A stretch of DNA of 48,686 nt from Casp-actino8 sp044355095. GTDB taxonomy: Bacteria; Actinomycetota; Acidimicrobiia; Acidimicrobiales; Ilumatobacteraceae. How positions within the stretch are numbered: the first letter of the stretch is position 1; every line of letters starts with the position of its first letter. Below, piece after piece: positions 33,793-43,327 of this stretch. Position numbers and translations under genes: made by a program. The notes under the pieces are model-generated. The model was given only the letters and a program-made list of their open reading frames with translations. It was not told the DNA's origin and did no database searches. The stretch spans positions 1 through 48,686 of the forward strand of contig JBIKYT010000010.1 of the NCBI GenBank assembly GCA_044355095.1. The letters run 5' to 3'.

Positions 33793-35744
33793 CGCGCCAC
33801 AACCTGTGGTTTATATGACAAGGGTAGACCGTATGAGTCAACGCGAACGGTATCTGTACCTGCTCCGAGTCGATTCCCGTTACGAAGGTCAGCCTCAAAA
33901 AGAACCACTTCTTCTACTTGTTCTACCCCTGGCAATTCGCCGAGCAAATGGGCTATCGCTCCCGAGTTGATGTCTTGCCCAAACGGCCACCCATGACCAT
34001 CGTTTCCGCCCATATGGGGTGACAAATAGACGGCGATGGCATCGAGGCAACTTTGGCGAACAGCCGCAGGGGCGCGACCCGGTCCAACGCGCACCATGGC
34101 CGCTACTGATACACCCAAATACTTCGGAGTTCCGAGTTCGAGAGCGGTGCCGATCAGGCGACGAGGCTCAAGGTAAGTCGATAGCACCGAGAACAAGTCG
34201 TCGTCCATCGCCAGATGGTCGATACTGATGGCGTCCACGGGACGAGCAGGGTCGGGGACAATAAGCAGGCGTGTCGGTGCTCCTGCCGTTTCGGGTGGAA
34301 TACACAAGGCTCGTCGAACTCGGGGAGTGGCTTCAAGGGCGAGGCGTTCATGATCTGAAGACGTGACCGCACGACCACCTGAAACAATGGTTAAAGGAGC
34401 TCGAACTTTGGCATTCTCTAAGGTTTCGCTGTCGATGCCTCCGGTTGCTGCGACCAGATTCGTAGAACGGTCAACGTACGGAACCGCGGTACGAATAACT
34501 GATAATGAACCAGATCCAACGTTGCCTCGTGCGCCGCCGCCTCGACGATATTTCGTGACCGATATCGCAGCACCGGCAACTGGAATCGCTCCGTGCTGAC
34601 GCCAACGACCATCGGCTTGGCGGATCTGAGGACCAAAACTGACTGCTCCGCTCACACCGTCCCAGGTGAAATGCTTATCGTCTGGTCCAGAGCGCGAAAA
34701 GTCTGGAACTTCGTGCCATTGTTCGGTGATTTCACCAGATCGAACTTCGACATACTCGTCAGGGCGACGCGGGAGAAGCGGCGCACCTTGAACATCGAAT
34801 TGCTGTCCCGGCAAGCCGGTGGAGTTGCCAAGGTATTCTTCGCCAAAAGGCTCAGAATGTTCGGCGGCAACCGTTCCACCGACTGCGTGCACCACAACTG
34901 AAGAAAGTTGCGGAGAAGCGCGGTAGCCAGCGCCGTCGTTTCCGGGGGCCAAGAGCCGCAGGCGCAACCAGTAAGCCCGCTCTGATCCGACCGTCAGCGG
35001 CAGGTGTCCTGTTGGGATTGCGATATGAATGTGCCCGTTGCGGTTGAGTCCGCCCGTTAAATCGCCTTGAGACTTGCATTCAAGCCAGCCTTCGTCGGTC
35101 CACACTTCCCAAGCCAACGGCGGGTTATTTGGATTAACGCCGATTCCCTCAACGTCGGCGATCACATCAAGGCGAATAATGCAACCACCGAGTGATTCGC
35201 TGAACCCCATATAGAAAGAATCACCAGGTGCTACTGGATTCGATTCGAAGACCTTGACGACTTCGTTGTCAAGAGCCAAATCTTGGCTGACATCACGCAT
35301 ACGGCCTTCATCGGGCTCTTCAAATCCGTTACTTGGCGCTGTCCAAGCAAACGCAAGATTTGGTTGAGCTACTTCAAGATCGCGCAGCGTTGCGAAAACG
35401 ACTGGATCGTCGCCTGTCGTTGACACTTCACTTCCTGCTGGTACCAAGACTGTTTCGTCAGGCACCGTCGAAAACATAAATGTGACATCAACGCTTGCGG
35501 CTGATGCAGGATACGGAGAAATTCCGACCAGATCTAAAAAGCTGGCGTACAAGCGATCCGGGACTCGGTTGAGGCGGTACAACGTCAACTCAGTCATCCA
35601 AGCAAAGAGTTCAATCAACGTGACACCGGGGTCAGAAACGTTGTGGTTGGTCCACTCAGGCAAAAAGCGCGGAATCATGCGCTTTGCTTCATCGACGAGA
35701 TCTTGGAAACGTCGATCGTCTAGATCGGGGCGGGGAAAACTCAT
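33789..35744 (-). CDS. CIS baseplate wedge, gpJ/gp47-like putative baseplate assembly protein
   Basis: A ~651-residue baseplate protein of the gpJ/T4 gp6 family in its long two-domain CIS form. It starts MSFPRPDLDDRRFQDLVDEAKRM at ATG 35744, one base after the gp25 stop; an in-frame start at 35801 would run into gp25 and is less likely. Typical blocks: SDPGVTLIELFAWMTELTLYRLNRVPD near residue 45, a beta-rich middle (YVEVRSGEITEQWHEV), RAPLTIVSGGRAVTSSDHERLALEATPRV, and a C-terminal QDINSGAIAHLLGELPGVEQVEEV. It forms the wedge ring around the hub and passes the firing signal to the sheath. Confidence 0.9.
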   Translation of the reverse strand: MSFPRPDLDDRRFQDLVDEAKRMIPRFLPEWTNHNVSDPGVTLIELFAWMTELTLYRLNRVPDRLYASFLDLVGISPYPASAASVDVTFMFSTVPDETVLVPAGSEVSTTGDDPVVFATLRDLEVAQPNLAFAWTAPSNGFEEPDEGRMRDVSQDLALDNEVVKVFESNPVAPGDSFYMGFSESLGGCIIRLDVIADVEGIGVNPNNPPLAWEVWTDEGWLECKSQGDLTGGLNRNGHIHIAIPTGHLPLTVGSERAYWLRLRLLAPGNDGAGYRASPQLSSVVVHAVGGTVAAEHSEPFGEEYLGNSTGLPGQQFDVQGAPLLPRRPDEYVEVRSGEITEQWHEVPDFSRSGPDDKHFTWDGVSGAVSFGPQIRQADGRWRQHGAIPVAGAAISVTKYRRGGGARGNVGSGSLSVIRTAVPYVDRSTNLVAATGGIDSETLENAKVRAPLTIVSGGRAVTSSDHERLALEATPRVRRALCIPPETAGAPTRLLIVPDPARPVDAISIDHLAMDDDLFSVLSTYLEPRRLIGTALELGTPKYLGVSVAAMVRVGPGRAPAAVRQSCLDAIAVYLSPHMGGNDGHGWPFGQDINSGAIAHLLGELPGVEQVEEVVLFEADLRNGNRLGAGTDTVRVDSYGLPLSYKPQVVAR

Positions 35745-35745
35745 G

Positions 35746-36144
35746 TCAGTCCTCTTCAGGCGGGATTGTGTAGAACGGATAAACGAGGTTGCGACGATCA
35801 TTAGTTGATCGCACGATGTAAGAAATCTGAATAGTGACTGCGCCGTCGATGTCGGAGGGCTCTACGAGAACTGAATCGATTTCAACGCGTGGTTCCCACA
35901 TGTGAAGCGCTTCTTGGACATACATTTCCATGAGGCCCATGGTGCTGGTCTCAATAGGTTCGAACATCAATTCCCAGATGCGACAACCGAAAGCTGGTCG
36001 GAAAGGTCGTTCGCCTGGTGCCGTCGACAAAACGACAGCCATGGAACGTTCAAGTTCTTCCACTCCCTCAATTAAAGTGAACGATCCACTTTCATTGATG
36101 CGCATAGGAAAGGGGAAGCCCTTACCGATGAATTCATCTGACAT
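35746..36144 (-). CDS. CIS baseplate wedge, GPW/gp25 family (Pvc9-type)
   Basis: A 132-residue gp25-like protein: FPFPMRINESGSFTLIEGVEELERSMAVVLSTAPGERPFRPAFGCRIWELMFEP is the family core (given here in parts: GVEELERSM, LSTAPGERP, FRPAFGCRIWELMFEP). Homologues nucleate sheath polymerisation at the baseplate. The ribosome site is the best in the operon, AAAGGAGG at 36149–36156, five bases before the ATG. It begins 61 bp after the spike gene, the largest gap inside the structural part, and ends one base before the gpJ-like start. Confidence 0.9.
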   Translation of the reverse strand: MSDEFIGKGFPFPMRINESGSFTLIEGVEELERSMAVVLSTAPGERPFRPAFGCRIWELMFEPIETSTMGLMEMYVQEALHMWEPRVEIDSVLVEPSDIDGAVTIQISYIVRSTNDRRNLVYPFYTIPPEED

Positions 36145-36204
36145 GGTTCCTCCTTTGATCTTTCATTGGTTTGTTGTTGTGAAAAGCAAATAAGTGGTTC
36201 ATTA

Positions 36205-37995
36205 TTAGTTCAACTTGATCATTGCGCCCTTGACAGTGACCATGCCGCTGGCCTGAACTTTCGCACCCGAAGGCGATAGATCAACCTTGGATCCACCGCC
36301 ATCCATGACCGCGCCCGTTGATCCCTTAATGCTGACTTTTTGGCCTTGGAGCGTGAGGTTCTTGGTGGCCTTAATGGTGATTGCGCCACCTTTCAAGGTG
36401 ATCGTTCCGTCGGAAGCAAGTTCAACACTCGCATCGCCAACCACAAGTTTGATTTTGGTGCCTTTCTTGGCATTGATTTTGACGCCGTCTTTATCAAACT
36501 GCAGGTTTGTTTCTGGTTCGGCGTGTTTGAGAGCAACAACAGCTTTCTTCTTGTCAGTGTTCTCGGTGAAAACGAGTTTCGCTCCCGAAGCCATGACCAA
36601 AGATCGTTCACCGACTTTGTCGCCCTTAACAGGTTCAGGTGTAGGGGGTGCAAACTTCTTGCTCCAAATGCCACCAAGAATGACGGGGTTGCGCGGGTCG
36701 CCGCCAATAAATGCCACCAGAACTTCGTCGCCTACATCTGGCATGAGGTGAAGTCCGCGTGACTTGCCGGCACCAGGTGAAACCACGCGCGCCCAAGCTG
36801 AATCGTCTTTGTCTGAGATGGTGGGCAACTTCACTTTGATTCGACCAACTTTGTCGGGATCCTTAACGTTGGTCACGGTACCGATGGCGAACTGGCGACG
36901 ATTTCGAACCGAACCGCGCTGGGCACTCACGATGTGATCGGCTAATTCGCTTCCACCATGACGTCCACCTTCGAAACGTGACAACAAAGGCCGGCCGACG
37001 CCGAAGATGTGTTCAACTCGGTTGACCACGAAGGTGCCCGCAAGTTGTGTTCCAGCGCCTTCAATTTGGATTGTTGAACCAGCGGCGATTTTGGGTTGAC
37101 CGATTGCCTCACCTTGAACTCGTAACTCACCAGCTGCCAAGTCGGCTTGCATCGCTTCGGCGAGTGCCTTCGCTTCATCAGCTGCGCCAACCGGCATGTC
37201 GGTCACTGTCGACGAAGCCTTGAGAGTCTTGGCTTGAGTCGCGCGGGTATCGGTCATCTTTAACTTGAGACCAACTTTCGTACTGGTGACGGCAGAACGT
37301 GTTGCTTTGCCAGTGACGGCCTTTTGCGTTGCGGGATCCCAACCGCGAACAGTGACATCGTCAACGCGAGCGGCGCCCGAAAAGCGAGCCGAGAAACGTT
37401 GCAATGTCGTGCCCCATTTCAGTTTGATAGGAGCCTTAAGTGTTCGCTTTGTGAAGTGCAAAGTGGCGTCGTCAACCCACCATTCGGCTCCGTTGCGGCG
37501 AGCCAGTTCATCAAGCACGGCATGGTCAGAATCAAGTTGCAAGAAGTAGGTCATCTTCTTGCCGGTAATGCTGGTTTTCGCAGTCAAGCTATTGCGCTTG
37601 GCGATTTTGCTGACAATATCTGCAGCCGTCATTTCGGTGTAAGTCGTTGGGGTAAGTCCATGTGAAAGTTGTTGTGAGGCGTCATACGCAGTGATGACTA
37701 ACTCGTGGCGATCGGCGGCTCCCTGTTCAGCAGCGATCGCTGCAACCTTCCCCTTAAACACAATGACGTCCGCACCATTTGCATCGGGGAAAGCAACTTG
37801 CAGTTTGACGCCTATTTTAGCAAACGTACCCTCAAGCAGTTCAAAATATGGGTCGTGAAAACGCAGGGTTGCAGCGGCGGCAGCCGCGGTTTCAAGCACA
37901 ACCCGTACATCAAGTAGCGCGTCGGCCTTGACGCCGGCGACCACGGTGCCATTGATGGTTACTTTGGGAACCGCTATACCTACTGTTTCAGGCAT
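36205..37995 (-). CDS. CIS central spike/hub, VgrG-like (Pvc8-type)
   Basis: A 596-residue hub-spike protein. Residues ~1–345 are gp27-like (phage late control D type; ELVITAYDASQQLSHGLTP, LDSDHAVLDELARRNGAEWWVDD). Residues ~368–440 form the gp5-type OB fold (IGTVTNVKDPDKVGRIKVK … AFIGGDPRNPVILGGIW). The C-terminal ~140 residues are a gp5-like beta-helix of short K/V/T/G repeats (GTITLKGGAITIKATKNLTL) that ends in GAMIKLN, where a PAAR-like protein docks. No extra effector domain is attached. The ribosome site GGAGGG precedes the ATG; the LysM gene ends one base upstream. Confidence 0.92.
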   Translation of the reverse strand: MPETVGIAVPKVTINGTVVAGVKADALLDVRVVLETAAAAAATLRFHDPYFELLEGTFAKIGVKLQVAFPDANGADVIVFKGKVAAIAAEQGAADRHELVITAYDASQQLSHGLTPTTYTEMTAADIVSKIAKRNSLTAKTSITGKKMTYFLQLDSDHAVLDELARRNGAEWWVDDATLHFTKRTLKAPIKLKWGTTLQRFSARFSGAARVDDVTVRGWDPATQKAVTGKATRSAVTSTKVGLKLKMTDTRATQAKTLKASSTVTDMPVGAADEAKALAEAMQADLAAGELRVQGEAIGQPKIAAGSTIQIEGAGTQLAGTFVVNRVEHIFGVGRPLLSRFEGGRHGGSELADHIVSAQRGSVRNRRQFAIGTVTNVKDPDKVGRIKVKLPTISDKDDSAWARVVSPGAGKSRGLHLMPDVGDEVLVAFIGGDPRNPVILGGIWSKKFAPPTPEPVKGDKVGERSLVMASGAKLVFTENTDKKKAVVALKHAEPETNLQFDKDGVKINAKKGTKIKLVVGDASVELASDGTITLKGGAITIKATKNLTLQGQKVSIKGSTGAVMDGGGSKVDLSPSGAKVQASGMVTVKGAMIKLN

Positions 37996-37996
37996 G

Positions 37997-38650
37997 TCAT
38001 CCCTCCAACTCTGGGATCATCAGGACACGGCCGGGGATAAGCGCAAGAGGATCATCAATTCCGTTCGCGTCGGCAATAGTCCGCCATTGACCAGGATCGC
38101 CATATAACTCATCGGCGACGGTATCGAGATACTGGCCGGCTTCGAGGCGGCGCACCTGACCCGGATTTGGTGTTCCTGATGTTGGGTTCTGTGGAGGAGT
38201 GACACCTTCATCCATGAATTGACGAAACGACATACTGACTTCGGCGCGAAGTGGAACGCCTTTCGAAGTGAAGTAGGTGTACTTCAGGTTGAAACTTGTG
38301 ATGACAGCTTTAAAAGAACGCAGTTTGCCCCAGTGGAACTGAACCCACGGCGGACGGGTTCTTTTGCGATCAACTTTTGTTCCCTTGACTTTCGAGTCGG
38401 TGATCGTGAGTTTGTACAACTTGTCTGTGATGTCGGTGATTGATTTGCCAGTTTCGGTTGAGTCAAAGATCGCAGTGAGTTTGAACTCGACAGAGTTACC
38501 GCTGTCAAAGGTCAGTTGAGGTGCGTTACTGCCCGGAGAGTTGTTCGGCTTCCAGTCAGTCGACTTGGAAAACTCCAGATCACTCGGATTGAACATGAAT
38601 GGAATTTTGGTTTTGGTTTCGGACATGAGGTATGCCTTTTGAATACTCAT
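37997..38650 (-). CDS. CIS baseplate adaptor with LysM domain (Pvc7-type)
   Basis: A 217-residue protein. Residues 1–150 are the CIS tube-initiator/gp53-like domain (IPFMFNPSDLEFSKSTDW, WVQFHWGKLRSFKAVITSFNLKYTYFTSKGVPLRAEVSMSF in parts), and residues ~165–217 form a LysM module (LDTVADELYGDPGQWRTIADANG … PGRVLMIPE). In CIS baseplates this protein joins the tube to the hub; the LysM motif here is structural rather than a wall binder. It lies between the disordered Arg/Ser-rich protein and the spike gene with gaps of 3 and 1 bases. Confidence 0.9.
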   Translation of the reverse strand: MSIQKAYLMSETKTKIPFMFNPSDLEFSKSTDWKPNNSPGSNAPQLTFDSGNSVEFKLTAIFDSTETGKSITDITDKLYKLTITDSKVKGTKVDRKRTRPPWVQFHWGKLRSFKAVITSFNLKYTYFTSKGVPLRAEVSMSFRQFMDEGVTPPQNPTSGTPNPGQVRRLEAGQYLDTVADELYGDPGQWRTIADANGIDDPLALIPGRVLMIPELEG

Positions 38651-38653
38651 TGA

Positions 38654-41600
38654 CTACCACCTTCCTCCGGCGACTCCACGTCGCTCGAGTTCTTGACGTA
38701 GGCGGTCATCGACGATGCGATTGATCCAATCCATAAGGTCAAGGAGTTGACTAGTTGTGACTTGGTTCGTGCCTGAATCTGAATCATCCGAAGGGGCAAG
38801 TACCTGACTGAGAATCGAGACCGGCCCTGGGGCGGCCTTTTCCACGGGGGATGACGAACGTCGAATAGTTGTTGAGCTGACTGATCGCGACACTTGATCA
38901 GACGATGACGGACGACGCATGATGCCACTCGAGGTTGTCCCTGACACTTGACGATGCACGACTTGATTGGGAATGCTTTGCCCAGACTCAATCATGCGCA
39001 CCAAGGCGTCCGCAGAAATGCTTCCATCTTCCGATGGCCCGAATTGCACCCCATTGGCTTGGCGGCGAATACTCACCGATCGATGACTGTCGCGACGCAC
39101 ATTGCTTGTTGATGGTGACGACACTGAACGCGAGATAGAAGAACTGCTGCTACCGGACGAGCGAGAAATACTGGCACCCGGTGACGACGTTGTATCCCCA
39201 GATATTGAAGACGATGTTGATGACGAAGTGGAAGATGGCGAAGAAGAAGTTCTTGCCACGTTTGGAAGAACTGGGAGCGCGCTCATTGCTTCAGATGGAA
39301 TACGCATTCCCGGGGTGACGTTTGGAGATACGGGCAAATCATTGAGTGGACTTGAGAGTCTGTGAGTTGGAACACTTCGCGAAACAGCCCGATGCAAGAT
39401 GCCTCGCGAAGCGATAGAGCCACCCCGTTCAACAATTTCCTGTCGTGAACGGTTTGCCTCGGTGTCCGTAGTGCGGGAACGTGAACCAGTTGTCGATGCC
39501 GAGCGAGATATGTCAGCTGACTGGGTAGAACTCGACAATGTTTGTGCTGACGGTGTTTGTGCTGACTGTGTTTGTGCTGACGATGATTGTGCTGACGATG
39601 TACCAGAAACTGTGCGTTGCCGATTACCCTTCGCCCGAACTGATTGATGAGGTTGATTTTCTGAGCGGGTCGCAGCAGGATTGGCGACCACAGACCGCAT
39701 GATGCTTCCATTGGTCACTGAGGCGGTGTCGCCCATGGCACGAGATGCTCTCTCGCTCGTATCAGCCGAACTTGGGCTACGTGAAATTAACTCGCTCGTT
39801 GAAAGGTCGTCGTTGTCGGCTGGTGTGCGCATGACGGCCCAGTGCGGCTGGCCGTCTCGTTGAGCGCCCATTGAATCAACGGATTGATCAATCGTTGGTT
39901 CTGTATATCGAGGTGTGCTCTCGGCTCGAGGTGTTCGAGAAACCGATCTAGATATGACGTCAGAGTCGGCAGATGTCGAAACCGATACGCCTTGATCGGG
40001 CGTGATCGCTGGAGCGAAATCTTCACCGGTTTTCCGACTCAGTCGATCTAAGAAATTTTGAGCTACGCGAGATCCAGCACCAGTGAGTGACGTTGAGTCA
40101 CCCGACCACTCGTTACCTGCACGTGAACTTTTTGGCGTTGACGAACGCGCGACTGAATCTGAAGCTGGTGACCGGCGAACTGCAGTGTCGGTCTGACGTG
40201 ACTTGTTGGTTGTAGTAATGGCCCTAGGGGCGTCTCCGTGAGTTTGTCGAAGAGAAATCGCTTTAGCCAGAGAACCGGCGAATTGAATACCGCCGCTTGC
40301 TCCTGGAGTAACGCTGGACATATGAGAACGTGTGGCTCGGGCGACCGACATCACCCGAGCAGTGGAGGGATCTCCGTGCGAAGCGCCCCGTAGGGCGAGG
40401 TTTGACCGTTGACTCTTCTGCCGGCGCAAGTGGTGAACTGTTGATCGCGACGACTGAGCAAACGAAGTTTCTGTCGACGGATCATGTAAGCCAAACTGCT
40501 GACGAACTATGGCCCCTGGTTTACTGCTGAGTGAATGAACCCGTACTTGAGGCAGTCGTAAAGATCGTCGTGCAGTCAAACTTGATTGACGTGCCACTGA
40601 CTGATTGACCGATGACCACAGCTGAACAAATGAGGGCTTCTGTACAAGTGAGGATGCAGACGTATTCGGTTTTTGTTCACGCTGAGGACTTCGCAAAATC
40701 GTTGAACGTGCATCTGCAGAAGACCTATTGGGCTGGGCCGAAGGAGAACTGTTCTTCAGACGACGAGCGACGTTGCGAGTTTTAGTACCTTGGGGGCTTA
40801 TCTGTTCTGAACGCGCTACTTGGGTGCGAGGGACTTTTGCATCTGAAATTGTGGTTGCACTCTGTTGCGAGCGTGAAGCGGATTCGGCACTAGAACTTTG
40901 CTGCCGACGTGCCGATGCAATGGGATCACGGCTCAACTTTCGCGAAATCTTTGATCGATCAGTGCTCAGAGAAGAGATGGGAGTCGACGACTCGCGTTGA
41001 GTTTGAACAGCCGAACGCATTGATGAAGCAATGCTGATGAGCGATCCCGATACCGGTGAGCGGCGTGCAATGTCTCCCGGGGTTCCAAGCGGGGCATTGG
41101 TTGGGTTGGCAAGAGCAGCGACACGGCGAAATAGTGAATCTTGGGCAGCTGAGACAATCTGGGGCGTCGTTGAGGTTTCGCTCTCGGTAGAAAGCCCCAA
41201 CACTTGTCGCCAGCCTGCAGTTCGTGGAATGTCCACGGCGCTCATCGGGCGGCGGCGAATCGCAGAATCGCCGTCTGTACCTATGGCGTTGTAGTTCGAT
41301 GCTGAAATGGCGGTTGGTCGTGTGGAATCAGTCGACGCAGATACAGGTGTGTTAACAGTGCTGGCATCAGAGACCGAAATTGAACTGGGCGATGGGATCG
41401 GTGCGGGCTGAGCGACTGGCTCAACGGAAGGAGCGATATTTGCTGTGCGCGAAACCTTGGCCGACTCGGAATCGCGCGCTGGGAAAGATGTCCAATCTGG
41501 GCCAGTATTCGGTGTCGGTGTCGACGTGGGAGTGTCGGCGACTTTGCGTGTTATCGACGCAGTGCTTGAAGAGGACGCCGGTGATGTATTCAACGACATG

Positions 41601-42751
41601 GTCGGGTTCGGCGATGTAGTTGGGCTTGAGGTTGTGCGGGTACTTGTCGCGCTCGCTCGACCTGACAAATTTGCCGCCCGAATCACTTGCGGTGATGAAG
41701 CAACAACAGACGCCGAAGTCAAACGACGGGGAGCCTCGAACATCATGGACAGCGGGATGCGACTGGAGGGAGCGACGAGTGGTTGACGCACAGCGGCTGG
41801 ACGGCGATGTATTGCTGAACGATCAATTGATTGACGAGCACTGGCTCGTGGCAGCGTAAGTCGGTGCACTGCTCGTGATGATTCTGGTCGTGATGTTTCT
41901 GGTCGTGATGATTTGACCCGTAATGAACTCTGCGAGGTTGTCGCACTCGGCTGACTAGTTGTAGCGCGGTCAAAGGGATGTGGTGTCGTCAACACTGAAC
42001 GTGCGACCATGACGGACTCAAATTTCGGCGGACGTGAAAATTGGACTGGTGCATCAAAATGACGAGCAGTTGTTGACGAGGTCGACTCTTTATTGGCGCC
42101 GAGATTGGTGGTCGGACCGACTTTCCTCATCGCCCTAACTTCGCTGTTGGCACTTACTCGTCGGCTTGAAGTAGCCGCTTTCGGCGATGGACCGTCCCGG
42201 TCGGTGCGATTGCCACTCTTAGCAGCGGTATTTGATGAACGTGTTCGTGGCGGTCGAGCGGTTGGTCGGGGCGGTTGTGCAGCGACTCGCATTAACGGCA
42301 TCGACGAAGGTCCAATATGCGCGTCATTACGGTTTGGTTGGCGACGAATCGGGTGTAAACGTCGGGCGATGGACGATGGTCCAGTTTGTATTCCGGAGCG
42401 ACTACGTCCATGGGCGTGAGAAGCCATGGGGAGACCACGTGGTTGTACTTGACGCACTACCCGATTCTTCATTCGTGACTGGCGGAGCGCGATGATGTCA
42501 CGATCGCGATACGGGTCAAGGTCGTCGGCGCGTGCAGGAAGCGCAGGTAATAACCATGTCGGAAAACGCACCGATGATTCACTCGAGATTGATCTGCGAA
42601 TAGAAGTCGAACGACCAAAAGAGTTCGCCATGAGTTGCGAGTTGGCGGCAATTCGGCCAATCGTCATCTTGCGCTGACGTGCGACTGGGGTGGGTTGCAC
42701 GATACGCCGTAGCGGTTGTACGGGAACAGGTTGCGAAGAAAGGTCAGTCAT
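38654..42751 (-). CDS. Long disordered Arg/Ser/Thr-rich CIS protein, tape-measure or cargo candidate
   Basis: About 1365 residues, almost entirely low-complexity Ser, Arg, Thr, Ala, Gln and Pro with no Cys that I can find. No known domain is seen. Two features stand out. Short motifs of the form hydrophobic-(Ser/Met)-Arg-(Ser/Arg) recur every few tens of residues (ISRS, IMRS, IMRR, VSRS). The last ~30 residues are the only convincing helix, amphipathic and acidic-basic (LLDLMDWINRIVDDRLRQEL). A four-copy SAQT-type repeat is near residue 1060. The gene sits between tube 2 and the LysM adaptor. No other tape-measure gene is visible, so it may set tube length or be lumen cargo; both are inference. 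ATG 42751 is preferred over GTG 42754. Confidence 0.8.
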   Translation of the reverse strand: MTDLSSQPVPVQPLRRIVQPTPVARQRKMTIGRIAANSQLMANSFGRSTSIRRSISSESSVRFPTWLLPALPARADDLDPYRDRDIIALRQSRMKNRVVRQVQPRGLPMASHAHGRSRSGIQTGPSSIARRLHPIRRQPNRNDAHIGPSSMPLMRVAAQPPRPTARPPRTRSSNTAAKSGNRTDRDGPSPKAATSSRRVSANSEVRAMRKVGPTTNLGANKESTSSTTARHFDAPVQFSRPPKFESVMVARSVLTTPHPFDRATTSQPSATTSQSSLRVKSSRPETSRPESSRAVHRLTLPRASARQSIDRSAIHRRPAAVRQPLVAPSSRIPLSMMFEAPRRLTSASVVASSPQVIRAANLSGRASATSTRTTSSPTTSPNPTMSLNTSPASSSSTASITRKVADTPTSTPTPNTGPDWTSFPARDSESAKVSRTANIAPSVEPVAQPAPIPSPSSISVSDASTVNTPVSASTDSTRPTAISASNYNAIGTDGDSAIRRRPMSAVDIPRTAGWRQVLGLSTESETSTTPQIVSAAQDSLFRRVAALANPTNAPLGTPGDIARRSPVSGSLISIASSMRSAVQTQRESSTPISSLSTDRSKISRKLSRDPIASARRQQSSSAESASRSQQSATTISDAKVPRTQVARSEQISPQGTKTRNVARRLKNSSPSAQPNRSSADARSTILRSPQREQKPNTSASSLVQKPSFVQLWSSVNQSVARQSSLTARRSLRLPQVRVHSLSSKPGAIVRQQFGLHDPSTETSFAQSSRSTVHHLRRQKSQRSNLALRGASHGDPSTARVMSVARATRSHMSSVTPGASGGIQFAGSLAKAISLRQTHGDAPRAITTTNKSRQTDTAVRRSPASDSVARSSTPKSSRAGNEWSGDSTSLTGAGSRVAQNFLDRLSRKTGEDFAPAITPDQGVSVSTSADSDVISRSVSRTPRAESTPRYTEPTIDQSVDSMGAQRDGQPHWAVMRTPADNDDLSTSELISRSPSSADTSERASRAMGDTASVTNGSIMRSVVANPAATRSENQPHQSVRAKGNRQRTVSGTSSAQSSSAQTQSAQTPSAQTLSSSTQSADISRSASTTGSRSRTTDTEANRSRQEIVERGGSIASRGILHRAVSRSVPTHRLSSPLNDLPVSPNVTPGMRIPSEAMSALPVLPNVARTSSSPSSTSSSTSSSISGDTTSSPGASISRSSGSSSSSISRSVSSPSTSNVRRDSHRSVSIRRQANGVQFGPSEDGSISADALVRMIESGQSIPNQVVHRQVSGTTSSGIMRRPSSSDQVSRSVSSTTIRRSSSPVEKAAPGPVSILSQVLAPSDDSDSGTNQVTTSQLLDLMDWINRIVDDRLRQELERRGVAGGRW
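39541..39600. repeat. Four 15-bp tandem repeats inside the disordered CIS protein
   Basis: Four direct copies of a 15-bp unit with consensus TTTGTGCTGACGGTG (39541, 39556, 39571 and 39586), differing at one to three bases. On the minus strand they encode S-A-Q-T plus one variable residue. The whole-codon unit keeps the frame when copy number changes, so the length can vary between strains. Confidence 0.85.
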
Positions 42752-42764
42752 CACTTTTACTTCT

Positions 42765-43325
42765 TTACTTTTTCTTCTTCGGAGTGACGGCTTTTTTCAA
42801 TGCCTTGATGGAAGGCTTTTTGCTTGAACCAGCCGGAAGGCCCATATTCGATGAGACCAAGCCGTGGTGAGCAAGAGTGATCTCTTCTACGAGAAACTCG
42901 TCGGTTTCGATGGAGAGTTCAGGACCCTTCCAAGAAACTGGAATGGCGTCGGTCAAAATCCATGTACGTAGGCGCTTGCCCTTGGCGCTCATCAAAGTGA
43001 TGGCCACGTTTTGTCGAGCCAATGTCGCCTTGCCTCGTTTGGAACCCAGCTCAAAGCGACTTCCACTGGCCTCGTTAAACCAGTTATACAGACCGTTATC
43101 AAAAGTCATTCCACGTTTGAGAGTCACATCATCAAAGGTAAAGCGACCGGGCAATTTGTGAACGAAACCGTTCTCACCACCTTCAGTCACTTCAAAGATC
43201 TCAACTTTTCCACCGAGACCACGAACTTCGCGAAAGGCTCCGAGGATCTTTCCGTCAACCTCAACAATGAAAGTTGCTGAAGTGGGGCCTTCGTTATAAA
43301 ACGAGTTGAAAGGAGAAATGCCCAC
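42765..43325 (-). CDS. CIS tube protein 2 (Pvc5-type) with Lys-rich tail
   Basis: A 186-residue gp19-like tube protein: PTSATFIVEVDGKILGAFREVRGLG at the start, HKLPGRFTFDDVTLKRGMTFDNGLYNWFN in the middle and SIETDEFLVEEITLAHHGL at the end of the fold (quoted as landmarks). It is the second tube-type gene in the operon and the longer one; such paralogues usually form the tube ring nearest the baseplate. The last ~20 residues (SSKKPSIKALKKAVTPKKKK) are a strongly basic tail not needed for the tube fold. Start is GTG 43325, two bases after the 58-residue gene stops. Confidence 0.88.
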   Translation of the reverse strand: MGISPFNSFYNEGPTSATFIVEVDGKILGAFREVRGLGGKVEIFEVTEGGENGFVHKLPGRFTFDDVTLKRGMTFDNGLYNWFNEASGSRFELGSKRGKATLARQNVAITLMSAKGKRLRTWILTDAIPVSWKGPELSIETDEFLVEEITLAHHGLVSSNMGLPAGSSKKPSIKALKKAVTPKKKK

Positions 43326-43327
43326 GA

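Noticed and set aside
38654..42751. DUF4157-type metalloprotease toxin in the disordered protein
   Set aside because: I looked for an HExxH-type motif and a folded domain and found neither; the sequence is low-complexity throughout apart from the last helix.
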